Shown one piece after another: positions 1 to 11,610 of a stretch of 64,000 nt of DNA. The stretch lies in the NCBI RefSeq assembly GCF_954871325.1, contig NC_088776.1, positions 55,384,569 through 55,448,568 on the forward strand. The letters are read 5' to 3'. Within the stretch, counting starts at the first letter, position 1, and each line of letters starts with the position of its first letter. The DNA comes from Gordionus sp. m RMFG-2023. Its lineage: Eukaryota > Nematomorpha > Gordioida > Chordodea > Parachordodidae. A program made the position numbers and the translations under genes. The notes under the pieces are model-generated. The model saw only the letters and a list, made by a program, of their open reading frames with translations, was not told where the DNA came from and made no database searches.

Positions 1-314
1 ATAAATCAAATTAAAAAAAAAAATAGAAAATTAATAACTCCTTTGGAACTATTTTATTATTCCCCTCTAAATAACAAAAGGAATTCGTTTCTTATTTTAA
101 TCGAAAATAAAACAATTAATAATGGCTTTGGATTCTTGAAAGAAAAGAAAGAAATAAAGATTCATAAAAAATTTCCACACACTATAATGCATTTCCAGTA
201 AAATTAAAACTATTAAATTTTAAACGCACCTTAGTAGATTATTCAAAAATGACAGATTTCGATAACTCAAAAGCCATATCTTTATGTGGTATTTTTAAAA
301 ATTATAATTATTAC

Positions 315-443
315 TAGGTAAGCATAAAGTTTTGTTCTTTGGATAATAATTATCAATACAACTACATTTATTCTGAAAGCATATGCCGTCTTTTATCCTA
401 TAACATTCATTAGAAATAGTACAATCTTCTCCCAATAATTTTC
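315..443 (-). CDS. Copy 1 exon D (EB-like module 1)
   Basis: A 129-nt phase 1-1 exon with six cysteines: GEDCTISNEC, a third Cys in GIC, then NKCSC and TLCLP. The spacing C-x5-C, C-x-C and a closing C-x-P is the pattern repeated in all modules of copy 2. EB or EGF-like modules are extracellular disulphide folds. Confidence 0.72.
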
Positions 444-3400
444 CTAATTTATATATGATATACAATAAAAAAAATAAATAGGGTAATAATTAAATTTTTA
501 CATTTTTGTTTATTATATAATTAATTATCTAATTATTAAACTACCGCAAACTGATTGCATACAAAATATTTTTGGAGAAGAAGTATCAGGACTAGTCCAT
601 AATTTTTTTCTAGAATTCAGTAAAAGAAAACGTTCTTCCATTATAGGACGTACATCATAGTGAAAACTATATTTAATTTTTATTTAAATACATTTTAAAA
701 TAAATTTTTAGTTACTTTATGTGCCAGTCTCTCCATCCCTCACACCATACAAAATCACGTTCACGTTTTCTACATGGAAATAAAGTTTGCTCTAATAGAT
801 TATAGAAACCTATTTTTTCTTCAATGTAAATAAATCCTGTAAACACCATTTCAGAAATATTCGTTATAAATTCCTCCTAAAATATGTTTATAAAAAATAA
901 TTTTATTGTATAATTTTAATTATATTTTATAAATTTAAACATAAAAAGAATAAATATATTATTTCTTAAGCTTAAAATTGTAAACTATTATTGAAAAATT
1001 GTAATCATATCTTTCGTCAAATATAGTAAATACGCATTATATGAGGTGGCATAAAGAAAGGAAAAGATGACAGCAAGACTGAATAGAATGTGGCTTCCAA
1101 CACAGTGGAGAAAATTAGTCATTCAGTTTCAAGCTTAACTCATATAGGAATTTGAATATTTTTAATGTCAAATCAATAGAATTTAAACTTTAAAAAACCA
1201 TAGGCGAAAAATTTTGGTTGCTCTTGAACTTAAATTTAATTTAGGTACAACACCTAAATGTCCTATAGAAATTGAGCAAAAATAAGCTTCCCCAATAGTG
1301 TCCGGCTTCAGCTAAAAATATGTGAATTATAATTATAATAATTAATAGGAGGTTTTTACACTGATGTAGTTATAATAATTTTATTGTAAGAGACGATCAA
1401 TATCCAACTCTCTAAAATAATATACATTTGCCTTAAATATTGTAAATTTTTTATAATAATCTAATAAATGTAGTGTAAAAGCGTGACGGTCTCTTAAAAT
1501 TTGTTCTCTTAAATATCATTTTAAGCGAATATTTTTTTATCCCCCCCCACCTTCCCACCCATCTCTTTTCCAAAAATATATACAATATATCATTATAAGG
1601 AAGATGCCAAAATCCACTTATTTTATCAAATATAGATTCTAAGTTATTATCTTTTCCCATATTTAGAATCAAAGAATTTGGTTTGATTTATAACTCATGA
1701 GACTTTTATCATAGAGAAATTTATAAGACCTTACTCATTTGATAATTGCTTCCTTATCTACTGAATTTCTAAAAATTATATATAATATATTTATAAAATA
1801 GTTTTGCTTTCAAACTTTTGGCTGACAGCATAAGCAACAAAAAATTGATTTTTTAAGGAACGTTTACGCAAGGTATAAAAAATAGGATCCAAAATTTCTC
1901 AAAATAATTTATATAAATTCTTATTTTAATTTTGAAATAAAACCATATATTAATCATATGAATATTAATTTTACTATTATACAAAATATAATTACAAATA
2001 TTATAAATATAATTTTAGAAAAATTTATTAAATTACGGAATTTTTTTCGGTCATTATCGCCGGAGTTGAGTTGTAGATAGAACAATGATTGATATTTTCT
2101 TGAAAATTACCTGTTTTATTGAATATAGTCCAACATTCAACAGATATAGGATGATATACAAAACTTTGGTCACAACGTTTAACGCAGGTATGTAAAAATG
2201 ATTCTTCATCAAATGTGTTAATGCATTGTTTAATAGGATAATGATAATAATTATAATTTTGTTAAAATTATTTCTTAAAATAGGTTACCTTGCTAATAAT
2301 GTATCTAGTTACATGCATATTTACCTTGCCTGAAAAAAAATCGGTTACAGAAAATCTACTAGATATGTTTTGCAATTTGAACACTATTTTATAAAGTATC
2401 CGCTCAACCAGTACTATCATCAAATAGTGACATTAATATTATCTTTAACTTAAAATTCTCAAAATTGAGAGCTAAATAAATTATTTATGTTAACCTTAAA
2501 TCTTTTACAACTTTAGTTTTAATTTTTTTTCCATAATTTAACCTATATAATAATTAAGATTTCCAAAATAAATTAATATGCGAAAATGTGAAATGTAATA
2601 TTTATCCCATTTCTTACCGATACCATTGGTATCTTTGGTAAGGAATACTTCAAATTTGTGATATTCGGTAGAAAGTTTAACAAAATGATGATCGAACTGA
2701 AGCCTCATACCGATAATTTTATTCACGATATAAATTGTTTTTTATAAATAATTAAGCCTTGGTTTTTGTTGAAAAATCGGAGCAAATCAAATTTTATCTG
2801 AGAGTTCCATTCTATCTGAAGTTATTTCGTATTGATTGTTCACGAGATATGTAACAATATAATAAACCTACTGTTAATGACGTAACCTTTTTCTAATGGT
2901 TTAGGACATCTCTTTCTTAATATTTTTAAATTATACAATTATTAGATAGATACTATTGTATGACGATTAAAAATATCCTCATACAATATATAAAATTTTT
3001 TAAAATTCAGGTACTACGGTGTCCTTAGAAAATGCATTGAAATGATAGCTTGGATATTAATACGAAATATTGCTATTTTAAGCCCTTCCCTGGTAAGAAA
3101 AAAAGTTGGACTTGGAAAATACTCTAAATATTCAAAACTAGATTATATTTTCAAATTAATGAGAATTTTCCTTTCAGTAAACTTTTCGTTATTTGACAAA
3201 TGAAATGGGAAACTAAATATTTTCAATTTTTCTAGGGAGGGATGGGGGGGGGGTTGAAGTGAGCCTTCTCTGAAATTAGTTTTGTTTTATCTCATAACTT
3301 TAAAAAAAAATTAAAATACCTCATTTATATCTTGTTGAATTATATTTATCATTTATTTTTTGAAAAATATATCATAATTTAATTCATAGTGGAAGCAATA

Positions 3401-3672
3401 TTTCATAAACTTAGTTAGCTAGTATTTTACGAAGCATCGCATTCCACTATGAATTCAGCCTGTAATATAATTATATTGAATATAAGTTTAGCAATTTTTT
3501 TATAAATTATAAGATACTTGAAATAATGAATCCAAAGTAATAGTAGTCACAAATTGTTATTACCTATAGGTTTTATATTTATAAAGCCCTCCCAAAAATT
3601 ATCAGTATTGAATATTGATCTCACCAAAAATACTCCAATAACGCACCTAAGCTTGAAATTATAATGTTTCAT
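315..3672 (-). CDS. Receptor paralogue copy 1, 5' part (runs off left edge)
   Basis: Unrecognised cysteine-rich membrane-receptor gene, second copy of the gene at 11,611-46,002. Five exons match copy 2 in order, frame and phase: start exon 3625-3672, A 2037-2203, B 716-876, C 545-666, D 315-443. Exons A, C and D have exactly the same lengths as in copy 2 (167, 122, 129 nt); B is 27 nt shorter. The remaining EB modules, the membrane segment and the tail would lie left of base 1. Between the start exon and A the structure is unresolved. One candidate is 2872-2911, which reads RCPKPLEKGYVIN with phases 0 in and 1 out, but I found no counterpart in copy 2. Family and ligand are unknown; a secreted or cell-surface role is inferred from the start exon and the modules. 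Confidence 0.72.
545..666 (-). CDS. Copy 1 exon C (N-terminal domain)
   Basis: Entered in phase 2 and left in phase 1. Carries FLLLNSRKKLWTSPDTSSPK and then IFCMQSVCG. Exon C of copy 2 has FILLNSRKKLFTSDDTSSPN and IFCMQNVCG with identical length. This is the most strongly conserved exon between the paralogues. Confidence 0.7.
716..876 (-). CDS. Copy 1 exon B (N-terminal domain)
   Basis: Starts phase 0 after a TTTTAG acceptor with EEFITNISEMVFTGF and continues GFYNLLEQTLFPC to a phase-2 donor after DWHI. Copy 2 shares the NISExVFTG and GFYNLL motifs and a tryptophan-containing end, but is nine residues longer in the middle. Confidence 0.65.
2037..2203 (-). CDS. Copy 1 exon A (N-terminal domain)
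   Basis: Reads SFLHTCVKRCDQSFVYHPIS, then VECWTIFNKTG and HCSIYNSTP, ending in phase 0 at a GTAATT donor. Exon A of copy 2 keeps YHPISVxCWxIFNKTGxFQ, HCSxYNSTP and the exact length of 167 nt. The 3' splice site (GATGAAG) lacks a good pyrimidine tract, so the high-coordinate end is uncertain. NKTG and NSTP offer N-glycosylation sites. No known domain was recognised. Confidence 0.65.
3381..3455. repeat. 14-bp perfect inverted repeat (hairpin)
   Basis: AATTCATAGTGGAA at 3381-3394 is exactly complementary to TTCCACTATGAATT at 3442-3455, with a 47-bp spacer. It lies in the 5' intron of receptor copy 1. No counterpart was noticed in copy 2, so it may be a tiny terminal-inverted-repeat insertion. 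No clear target duplication was identified. Confidence 0.5.
3625..3672 (-). CDS. Copy 1 start exon, signal-peptide-like
   Basis: Encodes MKHYNFKLRCVIGVFL and then a GTGAGA donor in phase 0. Copy 2 encodes MNYYIIQLRCVIGLVYF at 45952-46002, ending in the same phase at the aligned base. The length difference is one codon (48 against 51 nt). A conserved ATG, frame and LRCVIG core argue that this is a real start. The hydrophobic stretch is short and would be completed by the next, unidentified exon. Confidence 0.6.
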
Positions 3673-5442
3673 AATGATATTTTATAATTATAAAAATTTT
3701 AACAAATTTTTTCAAAGAAAACGAACATAAAATTCGAAATATCAATTAAAATTTTTATTATAAAAAAATTGTATAGACCCACCCATACGTTCGATAAATG
3801 TCTATAAAAAATACGTCTTTTATTTATAGAAAGAATTACTTGACTTGTTTTTTGTAGGTTTTTTTTAAAGTTTTTATTTAAAATTAGAGGGAGGTTGTAA
3901 ACCCTATAATTATATAATTTACTAAGCCATAAAACTGATAGCGATATTTTAAATTCACTTTGGAAAAACCCATTTTTTTTAATGTCAACTTTAATTATTC
4001 AACTTTACATTAAATAAACACCATTTTCTTCTGTTTCACATTTCTCCCAATTCAAATTTCTTAATTTTTGAAAAATTATAATCCTATATTTATCATACTA
4101 TTTGATATCGTTCTTTCAACATATAATATTCAGTAACGCCACTAAAAAAAAGTGTGATAATTTTTATTTCTTTTATATTTAATCGTTTTTTTTTAAAATC
4201 TACATGCCATGAAATATATCATGTCATTTGTTGGGTTGAAAAATTTCTGGAAAATTTTAGTGTCATAACTTTTCCATAATAATTTTAATAATAAATAGGA
4301 ATTTCTGAGAATAAATGGGAATTACCAGAAATTTATTAGAATTAATCATCTTAAATTGTAAGCAACAATTTTTTATTTTATTTTACCATATTTTAAAATA
4401 TTTAAGTAAAAACAGACAAATTATTCAAGCGTATCACGACTATTTATAAAAATAATTAGTGTCTGTTTTTTTTGGAACATTCTATTTCTAACAAAATACA
4501 AGATTTGGAGAGCATTACTCTTAATTGTTGATAGTTTAACAGAGCTGTACTTGGTATTACTCATCTCCATCTAATTAGATTAAGTTAAGTGACTAAAAAA
4601 TTAAAAATAGGGAGCGCTCTAAAAAAATTAAAAATGTGTAAATGTTTATGGGCAAGCCAAATATACCTGTAAGCTCAACAGTCCAAAGAACTGCCATTTG
4701 AACATCTATAGGTTCAGATGAAAATATTTGAAAGAGAAACCTAATACCCGAGAATTGCATATTTATATTATTATATAAGGCAAAGCAAGGGCTGATTATA
4801 ATTTAAAATATCTATGTTAAGTAAGTATATTCGTTAAGCAAAATAATTTAATTCCTTGATATAATTAAAAATGAATAAAATAATACATAAAAATATAATA
4901 CTTTTAATTTCAAACATAAATGGTCAACCGTTCATAATTATCACTCACAGATTGACAAATATTACAGTTTTAAATAATTTTAAGGCTTGAGGCTGAAATG
5001 AACTACAGGTATGAAATTACTGGAACGAATAGTACATGATGAAGCTGACAGAAAAAAATCTAAACGATCCACAAATATAATACTAAGCAAAGGATATACC
5101 TTAGTTTTAAAAAACTTGGCATCGTGTCTGGTGTGAGTATCAGGCTTGAGGCTAAAGAGTTCAAGGGTTATGAAAGCAGTATTTGTAGATTTCAAAGTTC
5201 TATTCGAATTTATGTCATAGTACCTGTAATTTGCCTTTTAAAAAGCGACAATATATAGATTATGGTATAGACTATTGACTTGGGTTACATGAAGGGCATA
5301 AGGTGGAGTTAAAATTAAGCTGCCTAACCAAAGAGATCATACCAATTTTGAGTGTTTTTATTTGCTAAGTAAGCAGCATAATTAGAGCTAATTATTGTTT
5401 CAAACCATTAACAATTTATGTAGCATATGACTGATGAAATTT
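3673..5442. other. Upstream flank of receptor copy 1, no gene seen
   Basis: AT-rich sequence upstream of the copy 1 start exon, reaching the 3' side of the LINE. The first ~100 bp (to about 3,780) aligns with sequence just upstream of the copy 2 start exon (46,003-46,110), so it may contain promoter or 5' UTR. The part nearest 5,442 probably includes the LINE 3' UTR, but its end is not defined. Two related ~20-bp strings near 4,984 and 5,146 (CTTGAGGCT) form a weak direct repeat. Confidence 0.4.
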
Positions 5443-7886
5443 TTATCTGGCAAAAGTGTCGTAAAGAGTGATGGCGATTTCTTTTAAATTGGCTCTAACA
5501 TTATGGCCCCATTGAAGTTTTGGCCTTCCTCTTTTACGTTTGCCCATCACTTCCAAACTCTCAACTTTATTTCCTATGTAGTTCATAGGCCTTCTCATTA
5601 TGTGCCCATACTACCTTAGTCTGTTTACCATTAACTTAGTCTTAATGGGCACTACCTTTAAACTACTTAGTATTCTTGTACTGCGTACTTTATCCTTTCT
5701 TGTTACCCCAGCAATCATCCTCAGCATTCTCATCTCCATAGTTTGTAAACTTCTCTCGTCTGATTCCTTGGTTGGCCATGTTTCCGACCTATATAGAATA
5801 GTTGGTTGTACTATGGAACTGTAAATTATTCCCTTTAATTTGTGTGGGATTCTTTTGTTAAATAGCACTCCAGATAAAGATCTCCACTTTAACCACCCTT
5901 GATTAATTTCACACTTTATCTCTTTCTCTATTGAGCCATTTGTTTGTGTAGTGGTGCCTAAATATTTGCAGCTTTCGATTGCCAATATCTGCCATTCATT
6001 TATATCAATACTCCCTGTTTCATCTCCTCCTATCACCATATACTCCGTCTTTCCTCTATTTACTTTTAGTCCGTGCTTTTCTAGGATATTTATCCAACTC
6101 ACTAATCTTTCTTTCATTTCATCCTTAGATTTGGCAAGTAGCACAATATCATCTGCAAATATCATATTCCACGGGAGTGTTTGAGGTATAGACTGTGCTA
6201 ATATATCTATTATTGTAATGAAGAGAAGTGGGCTGAGAGCTGACCCTTGATGAACTCCTTCGGCTATTGTGAGCTCTGCTGAAGTGCCTGTTGTGCTACG
6301 GACCAATGTTATATTGGCCATATACGTATCCTGTATTATTCTTGTATATTTTTCGGGAACCTTTTTCTGGCGTAGCGCCCACCAGATAAGATTTCTTGGG
6401 ATTCTATCGAAGGCCTTTTCTATATCGAGAAAGACCATGTGTAACTCTTTTTTCTTTTCCCTGTATTTTTCACTAAATTACCTAATTGCGTGGACATCAG
6501 TTGTTGATCTTCCTGGCATAAAGCCAAACTGACTCTCTCCTATTTCGATTATGTCTCTTAATTTTTTTTCTATTATTCTTTGTATAGTTTTAAACAGTGT
6601 GACATTAGTTTTATGCCCCTGTAATTTTGAAAATTGTATGGATCCCCTTTATTTTTAAAGATAGGAATTAGATAGCTCTGCCTCCATTTTTGGGGAACCT
6701 CTTTATTTCCAGTATTTTATTGTATAGATTTGTGAGGAAATATATTCCATCATCTCCTAGTGCTTTAAGGCTTTCTATTGGAATATCATCTGGTCCTCTA
6801 GCTTTGTTGTTTTTCATATGCTTGAGGCATATGATTATCTCTTGTTCTGTTATTGGTTGAACAAGTTTTGACATGGGGAGTGTTCATCTAAATGTAGTAT
6901 GTGGGGATTAAAGTTGAGAAGCTCCTGAAAATATTCCTTCCATCTATTCATTATTTCTTTTTCCTTTATTATCAATTTCCCATCTTTATATTTGATTACT
7001 TTCAGAGCTTCGTTTATATCCCTAGAATTCTTTTCTCGCTATTTGGCTAATTATGATATTTTGCCCTTCTTTGGTATGTAGTTCTTCATACATCTCATCG
7101 TATGCCATAGCTTTGGCTTTAGCCACCGCTCTTGGAGTTTTTGAAATTTGTCTTGTCATCTGGGTTTTTGGATTTGTACCATATTTTATATAGGGCTTTT
7201 TTCTCCTTTATAGTGGTTTGTACCTCTTCATTCCACCACCATAGTTCTTTGTATGATTTGTTGACTCCCCTCGTCAAGCCAAGTGTCGATTTGCCAGTGT
7301 CTATTAATTTGGATGAAAGGTCTGTCCACATTTTTTCACTGACTTGTGAGGAATCTATTGTTTTAATGTTTGCATTGATTGCAAAGGCATCTGTAATTGT
7401 TTTTAATTTACTCAATTTGATGCATGGTTCAAGTTTTATCTTATTTTGAATGGATTTATTTGAGATGTGTAAATCCATGACTAGTAGCTTGTGTTACGCG
7501 GCGATTACTCCTGGGATAACTTTGCAGTCTATTACATCTTTTAATCATCTGCGATAGATTAGCATGTAATCTATCTGTGTTTTCCTTGTACCACTTTCAT
7601 ATGTCATTAATTTCATATGTCATTAAATGACTGTCTTTTTTTTCTATAGTAGGTGTTGGTTAAGGCAAGGTCGAAGGCTTGCACAAATTTAAGTACATGC
7701 TCTCTTTCATCATTTCTTTCTCCGTATCCAAAACCACCATGATGCCTTTTGTAGCTATCTTTTGCTTTCCCCTCAAGCGCATTTAAGTCACCACCAATTA
7801 TGACTAGGTCATCCTTAGGGATTTCCATTACAGCTTCATCAAGGATAGCTTTAATGTTATCTTTCTCTTCTCCCTTGCAACCCGGT

Positions 7887-7899
7887 TGAGAAGCTTATA
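7887..7899 (+). repeat. Left copy of 13-bp target-site-like duplication
   Basis: TGAGAAGCTTATA here pairs with TGAGAAGCATATA at 9155-9167 (12 of 13 identical). Removing the intervening 1.26 kb plus one copy restores the LINE endonuclease reading SVYASQPGCKG in its expected place, so the pair marks the insertion target. Confidence 0.7.
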
Positions 7900-9154
7900 T
7901 TATTTTAAACATAATCTAAATATTTTACCTATCAGCCAATTTTTTGTGAGTCTTGGTGATACCAAAATGGGCAGCAAGTATGTAGTTTCAATATTGGTAT
8001 CACAACCACCGTGGACTGTTTTTATAAGATCCTTTCTTTTTATAGAGTCGATAATTACTTCACCATTGTGGGAATGGTGAAATAATTTACCATTGAGCAT
8101 TTTATATCTAGCGGCTTTAAAATGGAAATTTCTTTTTTCTCCTTGGTTGCCAGCTAAATATAGTGGATACTTCTTGTGTAAAATGAAGTTTTTTATTTCT
8201 TCAAAATCTTTTATATTTAAAAATATGTAATAAAAAATAAATTTAAAGAAAATAAATAATATATTTAAAAATAAGAAATAAATAATATATTTAAAAATAA
8301 GAAATAAATTGTTGCATAATATATTATTAAAAAATATTCACTTAATATTATATTGTATTTTTATATACGAAACCTTTAGCCACAATTGATTGACCATAAA
8401 TTGATTTACGATAGATATATATATTGAGATTTTGTGAAAACGTTTTTAATTGTATCACCTGTTTTTTCTTATATTCGATTCTATTTTTATATAATAAATT
8501 ATTCTGGATTAACACTTTAAAATAAAGACGATATATTTAAATTATTCTGGATTAATACTTTCAAATAAAAACGATATATTTAAATTACTCTAAATTGAAC
8601 ACTTTTCTCTCTTGTTCAATATGGTGGAGGATAGTAATAATAACATAAAAGACATACTCAAAACCCTTGACCTAAAATTTATTGCCGAAAACATAACTGA
8701 TGAACCTACTAAGAAATATAAACTGTGAGACAATAAATAGAGATTTGGCGGTGAGTATAATGGATTCGATTGATAATTTATCTTATGAACAAATGAAGGA
8801 TTTAATACAAAAAAAGGTTGAAAAGAACAAAATTACTCGTATAATGGAAGTTTTTAGTACTAAACCAGATAGATTAGAGTCATCCAGAGAATATCTGGAT
8901 AGGCTGAAGGTGTGCGGATCTGGCCTTAATTCAGAATTGATAGGTGTTCAATTCATTATTAATTGTCACAATGAGAGATTAAAAACAAGATTGATAGAAG
9001 AAAACACGACAGACTTGATTATCATTGAGGAGATTGTTGTCAAATGTCAATCATTGGAGATTAATAATAAAAAGTCCTTCATTGAAAAAGATACATGGAG
9101 AAAAGATGACAGATATTGTGCACAATGCTATACGACATGGACTGATAACAAGCA
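7900..9154. mobile_element. Composite LTR-retrotransposon fossil inserted in the LINE
   Basis: A 1,255-bp insertion inside the LINE endonuclease. The plus strand carries a Gag-like (capsid C-terminal) region from about 8,621 to 9,115. The minus strand, about 7,900-8,215, carries an integrase zinc-binding-like region of Ty3/Gypsy type. AT-rich tandem repeats that could be LTR-derived lie between them. The element is broken, with several breaks, and looks old. It is flanked by a 13-bp near-perfect direct repeat, longer than integrase normally leaves. Confidence 0.6.
8488..8600 (+). repeat. ~43-bp tandem repeat, about 2.5 copies
   Basis: A unit beginning AAATTATTCTGGATTAA and ending CGATATATTT occurs twice nearly intact, followed by a partial third copy (AAATTACTCTAAATTGAACA). 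It lies directly before the Gag-like region of the fossil and could be a former LTR or leader. A shorter AT-rich duplication of about 26 bp lies at 8,249-8,303. Confidence 0.6.
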
Positions 9155-9167
9155 TGAGAAGCATATA
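9155..9167 (+). repeat. Right copy of 13-bp target-site-like duplication
   Basis: TGAGAAGCATATA, partner of the copy at 7887-7899. Together they bracket the composite fossil. Confidence 0.7.
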
Positions 9168-9719
9168 CTGATAGGATGTGTAGTATTGATTGACCAATGC
9201 AGAGTTTTATCTTCATTAGTCTATCAGAGATCCTGTTAACTTCAACTACTGAGGAGGTTAGATCTTGACTGAGAATGATGCCGACACCGTTCCTATTGCT
9301 AACAATTCCATTATAGTACAATTTATACCCATCTCCAATCATCAAAGTCTTCAGACCTTTCCATTTCGTTGCACGCTATATCAACTTTTCTCTTGTTCAA
9401 CATTGATGCCAATTCTCTCGTCTTACCTTTAAGCGTCCCAATATTCAAACTTGCTAATCTTGTTACTTTTCACAGGATGGAGGTCTACACCTTGCGCGTC
9501 GCTTGAATGGAACGCCCTAGCTTTCATATTTTTATTTGTTTCCTTCATTTTGTTTATTGGACAGGTATCCTTAGCACCCGGCTTTCCAGGCCTGTCGGTG
9601 AAATTCATCTTAACATATGTCTTTGCACATCAGTCATCGAAGAAAAACCTGAAAGTTTTTATGCTCCTTACTGTTGTAGCTGTTGAAAAAAAGAAGAAAT
9701 AAATTTAATATAATATATC

Positions 9720-11560
9720 AAATGTCAGTTATTTTCTGACAGGGGAATTAAGCTTTCCTGGGGGATGGGAGGAAAACGAAATTATCACATGGGTTGTTGT
9801 TAGAAAAGAACATGATTTGGAGTGGAGATATTGGATGAAGACTGGATTGATTGGGGAAGATTTAATATGTTTATATGTTATATATACATGAATAAAGATG
9901 AATTGTAGTAATGTTTATTATATTTATTTAATATTATTAGAAAAGATTATTTTGGATTGATAAGTTATATTTTTGTGAGGGAAGGGTTGAGTGTAAAGGG
10001 CATTTATTTATTATTTTTCAAAACTTACCAGGATTGAACCTGCGTCCTGTTCGTCCTTCTTGTTTCCAAGCATATATTTATAATTTTTTATAAAAATGCT
10101 TTAATTCCACTTCCACCCGGGCGATTCTAACAAGATAATTTAATTTAAATAATTTAATGTTTTTTTCCAAATTTTATACCTTTCGTTTTACAACATAATG
10201 AATTTCTTAAAACAATGCCGGCTTTTGGTAGAAAAATGGAAGTAGTGAATAGTATACGGGTTTCCTTCCATTGAATTTATTATTTTCCTAATTTTTATTT
10301 ATTAAAGCATGACCTTGGAAAAAGATGATTTTTTAGATCTCAAACCTTATGATATTTGTTAAATCTCTCTAAACAACTGAGAAAAGCCTTAATTTTATTC
10401 TTCAAAATGATAGGTAGTTATTTTAAATTTTAAGTATTTAAATATATGTTTTTTTTTAATTTTATGCATCAAATCTTATGGTAATAATCACAAACCACCA
10501 GAACTCAGATATTAAGATCCCGCTGGTATTCAAATTAATATTGCGTATAAAAGTTCGCTTCGTCAAATAAAATATAATTCCCCGGTCCAACAAATTATTT
10601 ATTCCCTGAATCTGTGAGAATTGATTGAATTGTTTGCATATTTGATAAATTAAGCTTTAATTTATGAAGATTTAAAAAATAAATCGTTGACGAAGAAATA
10701 TTTTAATGATATTGTCTAATTTTACAACAAATACACGAATAAAATTATGAAAATATCCGGTTTTATTTTACATTTATAAAAGTTCTAATCACGATTAAAT
10801 TTATTAGAACTAGGATTGTAATAAAAATTATCAATAAAAATATTTTTAAATAAGATATGGATTATTTCCTTATTCAAAATAAATTGTTGAATTGTTATAT
10901 TTTTCTATTTATATCTAATTCAATAAAAGCAAATTAATGTTTTAAAAAAAATGATCCAATGTATGATAAATGGGCCAATATATGATAAATTTGTCATTTG
11001 CAAAATTTTAATTATCTGAATTTATTAAAATTGATATTATATTAAACGAATATTATAACTCTTAGAAATAATAACTTTTCTCTATTTACTAAATATAAAC
11101 TTAATGAAAAATCCTTAATATGAATTGCTATTAATTTTTTATATAATTTATAACTATGTAAAAATATTTAAATTAAAGAAAAAATACTATGGAGATATAA
11201 ACGAAAAAATAATTAGCTAATTAAAAAAAATATATTAATGAAACACAAATCTTATCTCCTCGGGGATACATATATATATATATGATTAACAAATTAATAT
11301 AAGGTTTACTCATTACATCCGCTTATTTTACGACACATATATATTTTATAACACTAAGATGCTATGCAATCGTTTTAAAGAAATTATATTTATCTCAATG
11401 ACTTTTCATTTTTAGATTTTAATATTGTTATTTCGAACCTATAACCTAGAAGTACTTTATTATTTAGATTATATTCATTCCTATTTATTTTATTTTATTT
11501 TTAATATCCGTAAATTACACAATATAATATATACAAAGAAAAACAAACAGATAGTACTTA
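9720..11560. other. 3' flank of receptor copy 2, no gene seen
   Basis: AT-rich sequence between the LINE 5' end and the terminal exon of receptor copy 2. I see no coding exon, RNA gene or terminal inverted repeats. A GGTTCAATCC string on the minus strand near 10,030 resembles a tRNA B box but does not fold into a tRNA. Confidence 0.4.
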
Positions 11561-11569
11561 AATATAATA

Positions 11570-11575
11570 TTTATT
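11570..11575 (-). terminator. Polyadenylation signal of receptor copy 2
   Basis: Minus-strand AATAAA 35 bases past the stop codon at 11611-11613, followed about 25 bases later by a T/G-rich stretch (GTTTGTTTTTCTTTG). Position and order suit a cleavage and polyadenylation signal. In such AT-rich DNA a chance match is possible. Confidence 0.4.
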
Positions 11576-11610
11576 ACAAAATATATTCATAATTCCGTTT
11601 GTCTTCAATA

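Larger units (their letters stand above)
5443..9608 (-). mobile_element. RTE-clade LINE, inactive copy
   Basis: Non-LTR retrotransposon on the minus strand. In order, the ORF shows an AP-endonuclease start (GKTRELASMLNKRKVDIAC, then RNGVGIILS near 9,300), the second endonuclease half (LVIIGGDLNA and HHGGFGYGERND, 7,613-7,880), a linker (KELWWWNEEVQ, 7,119-7,478), the reverse-transcriptase fingers (NNKARGPDDIPIESLKALGD, 6,668-6,874), the palm (LDIEKAFDRIPRNLIWWALR, HQGSALSPLLF and catalytic FADD, 5,611-6,438), and a C-terminal RKRGRPKLQW. A likely ATG is at 9,608 and the stop at 5,443. The copy is dead: several frame changes separate the blocks, and a TAG at 5,608-5,610 sits where the family has Trp in RLRWYGH. 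A 1.26-kb foreign insertion splits the endonuclease. Without it the ORF is ~2.9 kb, a normal RTE size. Confidence 0.88.

Noticed and set aside
2538-2726. Minus-strand frame MRLQFDHHFVKLSTEYHKF as an exon of receptor copy 1
   Set aside because: No usable acceptor, starts from GTG, and no matching exon found in copy 2. It stays a possibility, but unsupported.
5600-7449. Plus-strand open frames at 5600-5824, 5951-6184, 6269-6532 and 7132-7449
   Set aside because: They lie antisense to the LINE reverse transcriptase and linker, whose minus-strand frames carry the family motifs.
9451-9702. Plus-strand open frame of 83 codons
   Set aside because: Antisense shadow of the LINE 5' coding region (RPGKPGAKDTCP and KARAFHSSDAQG on the minus strand).
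10021-10080. tRNA-like B-box GGTTCAATCC on the minus strand
   Set aside because: The surrounding bases do not form an acceptor or anticodon stem, so no tRNA is called.
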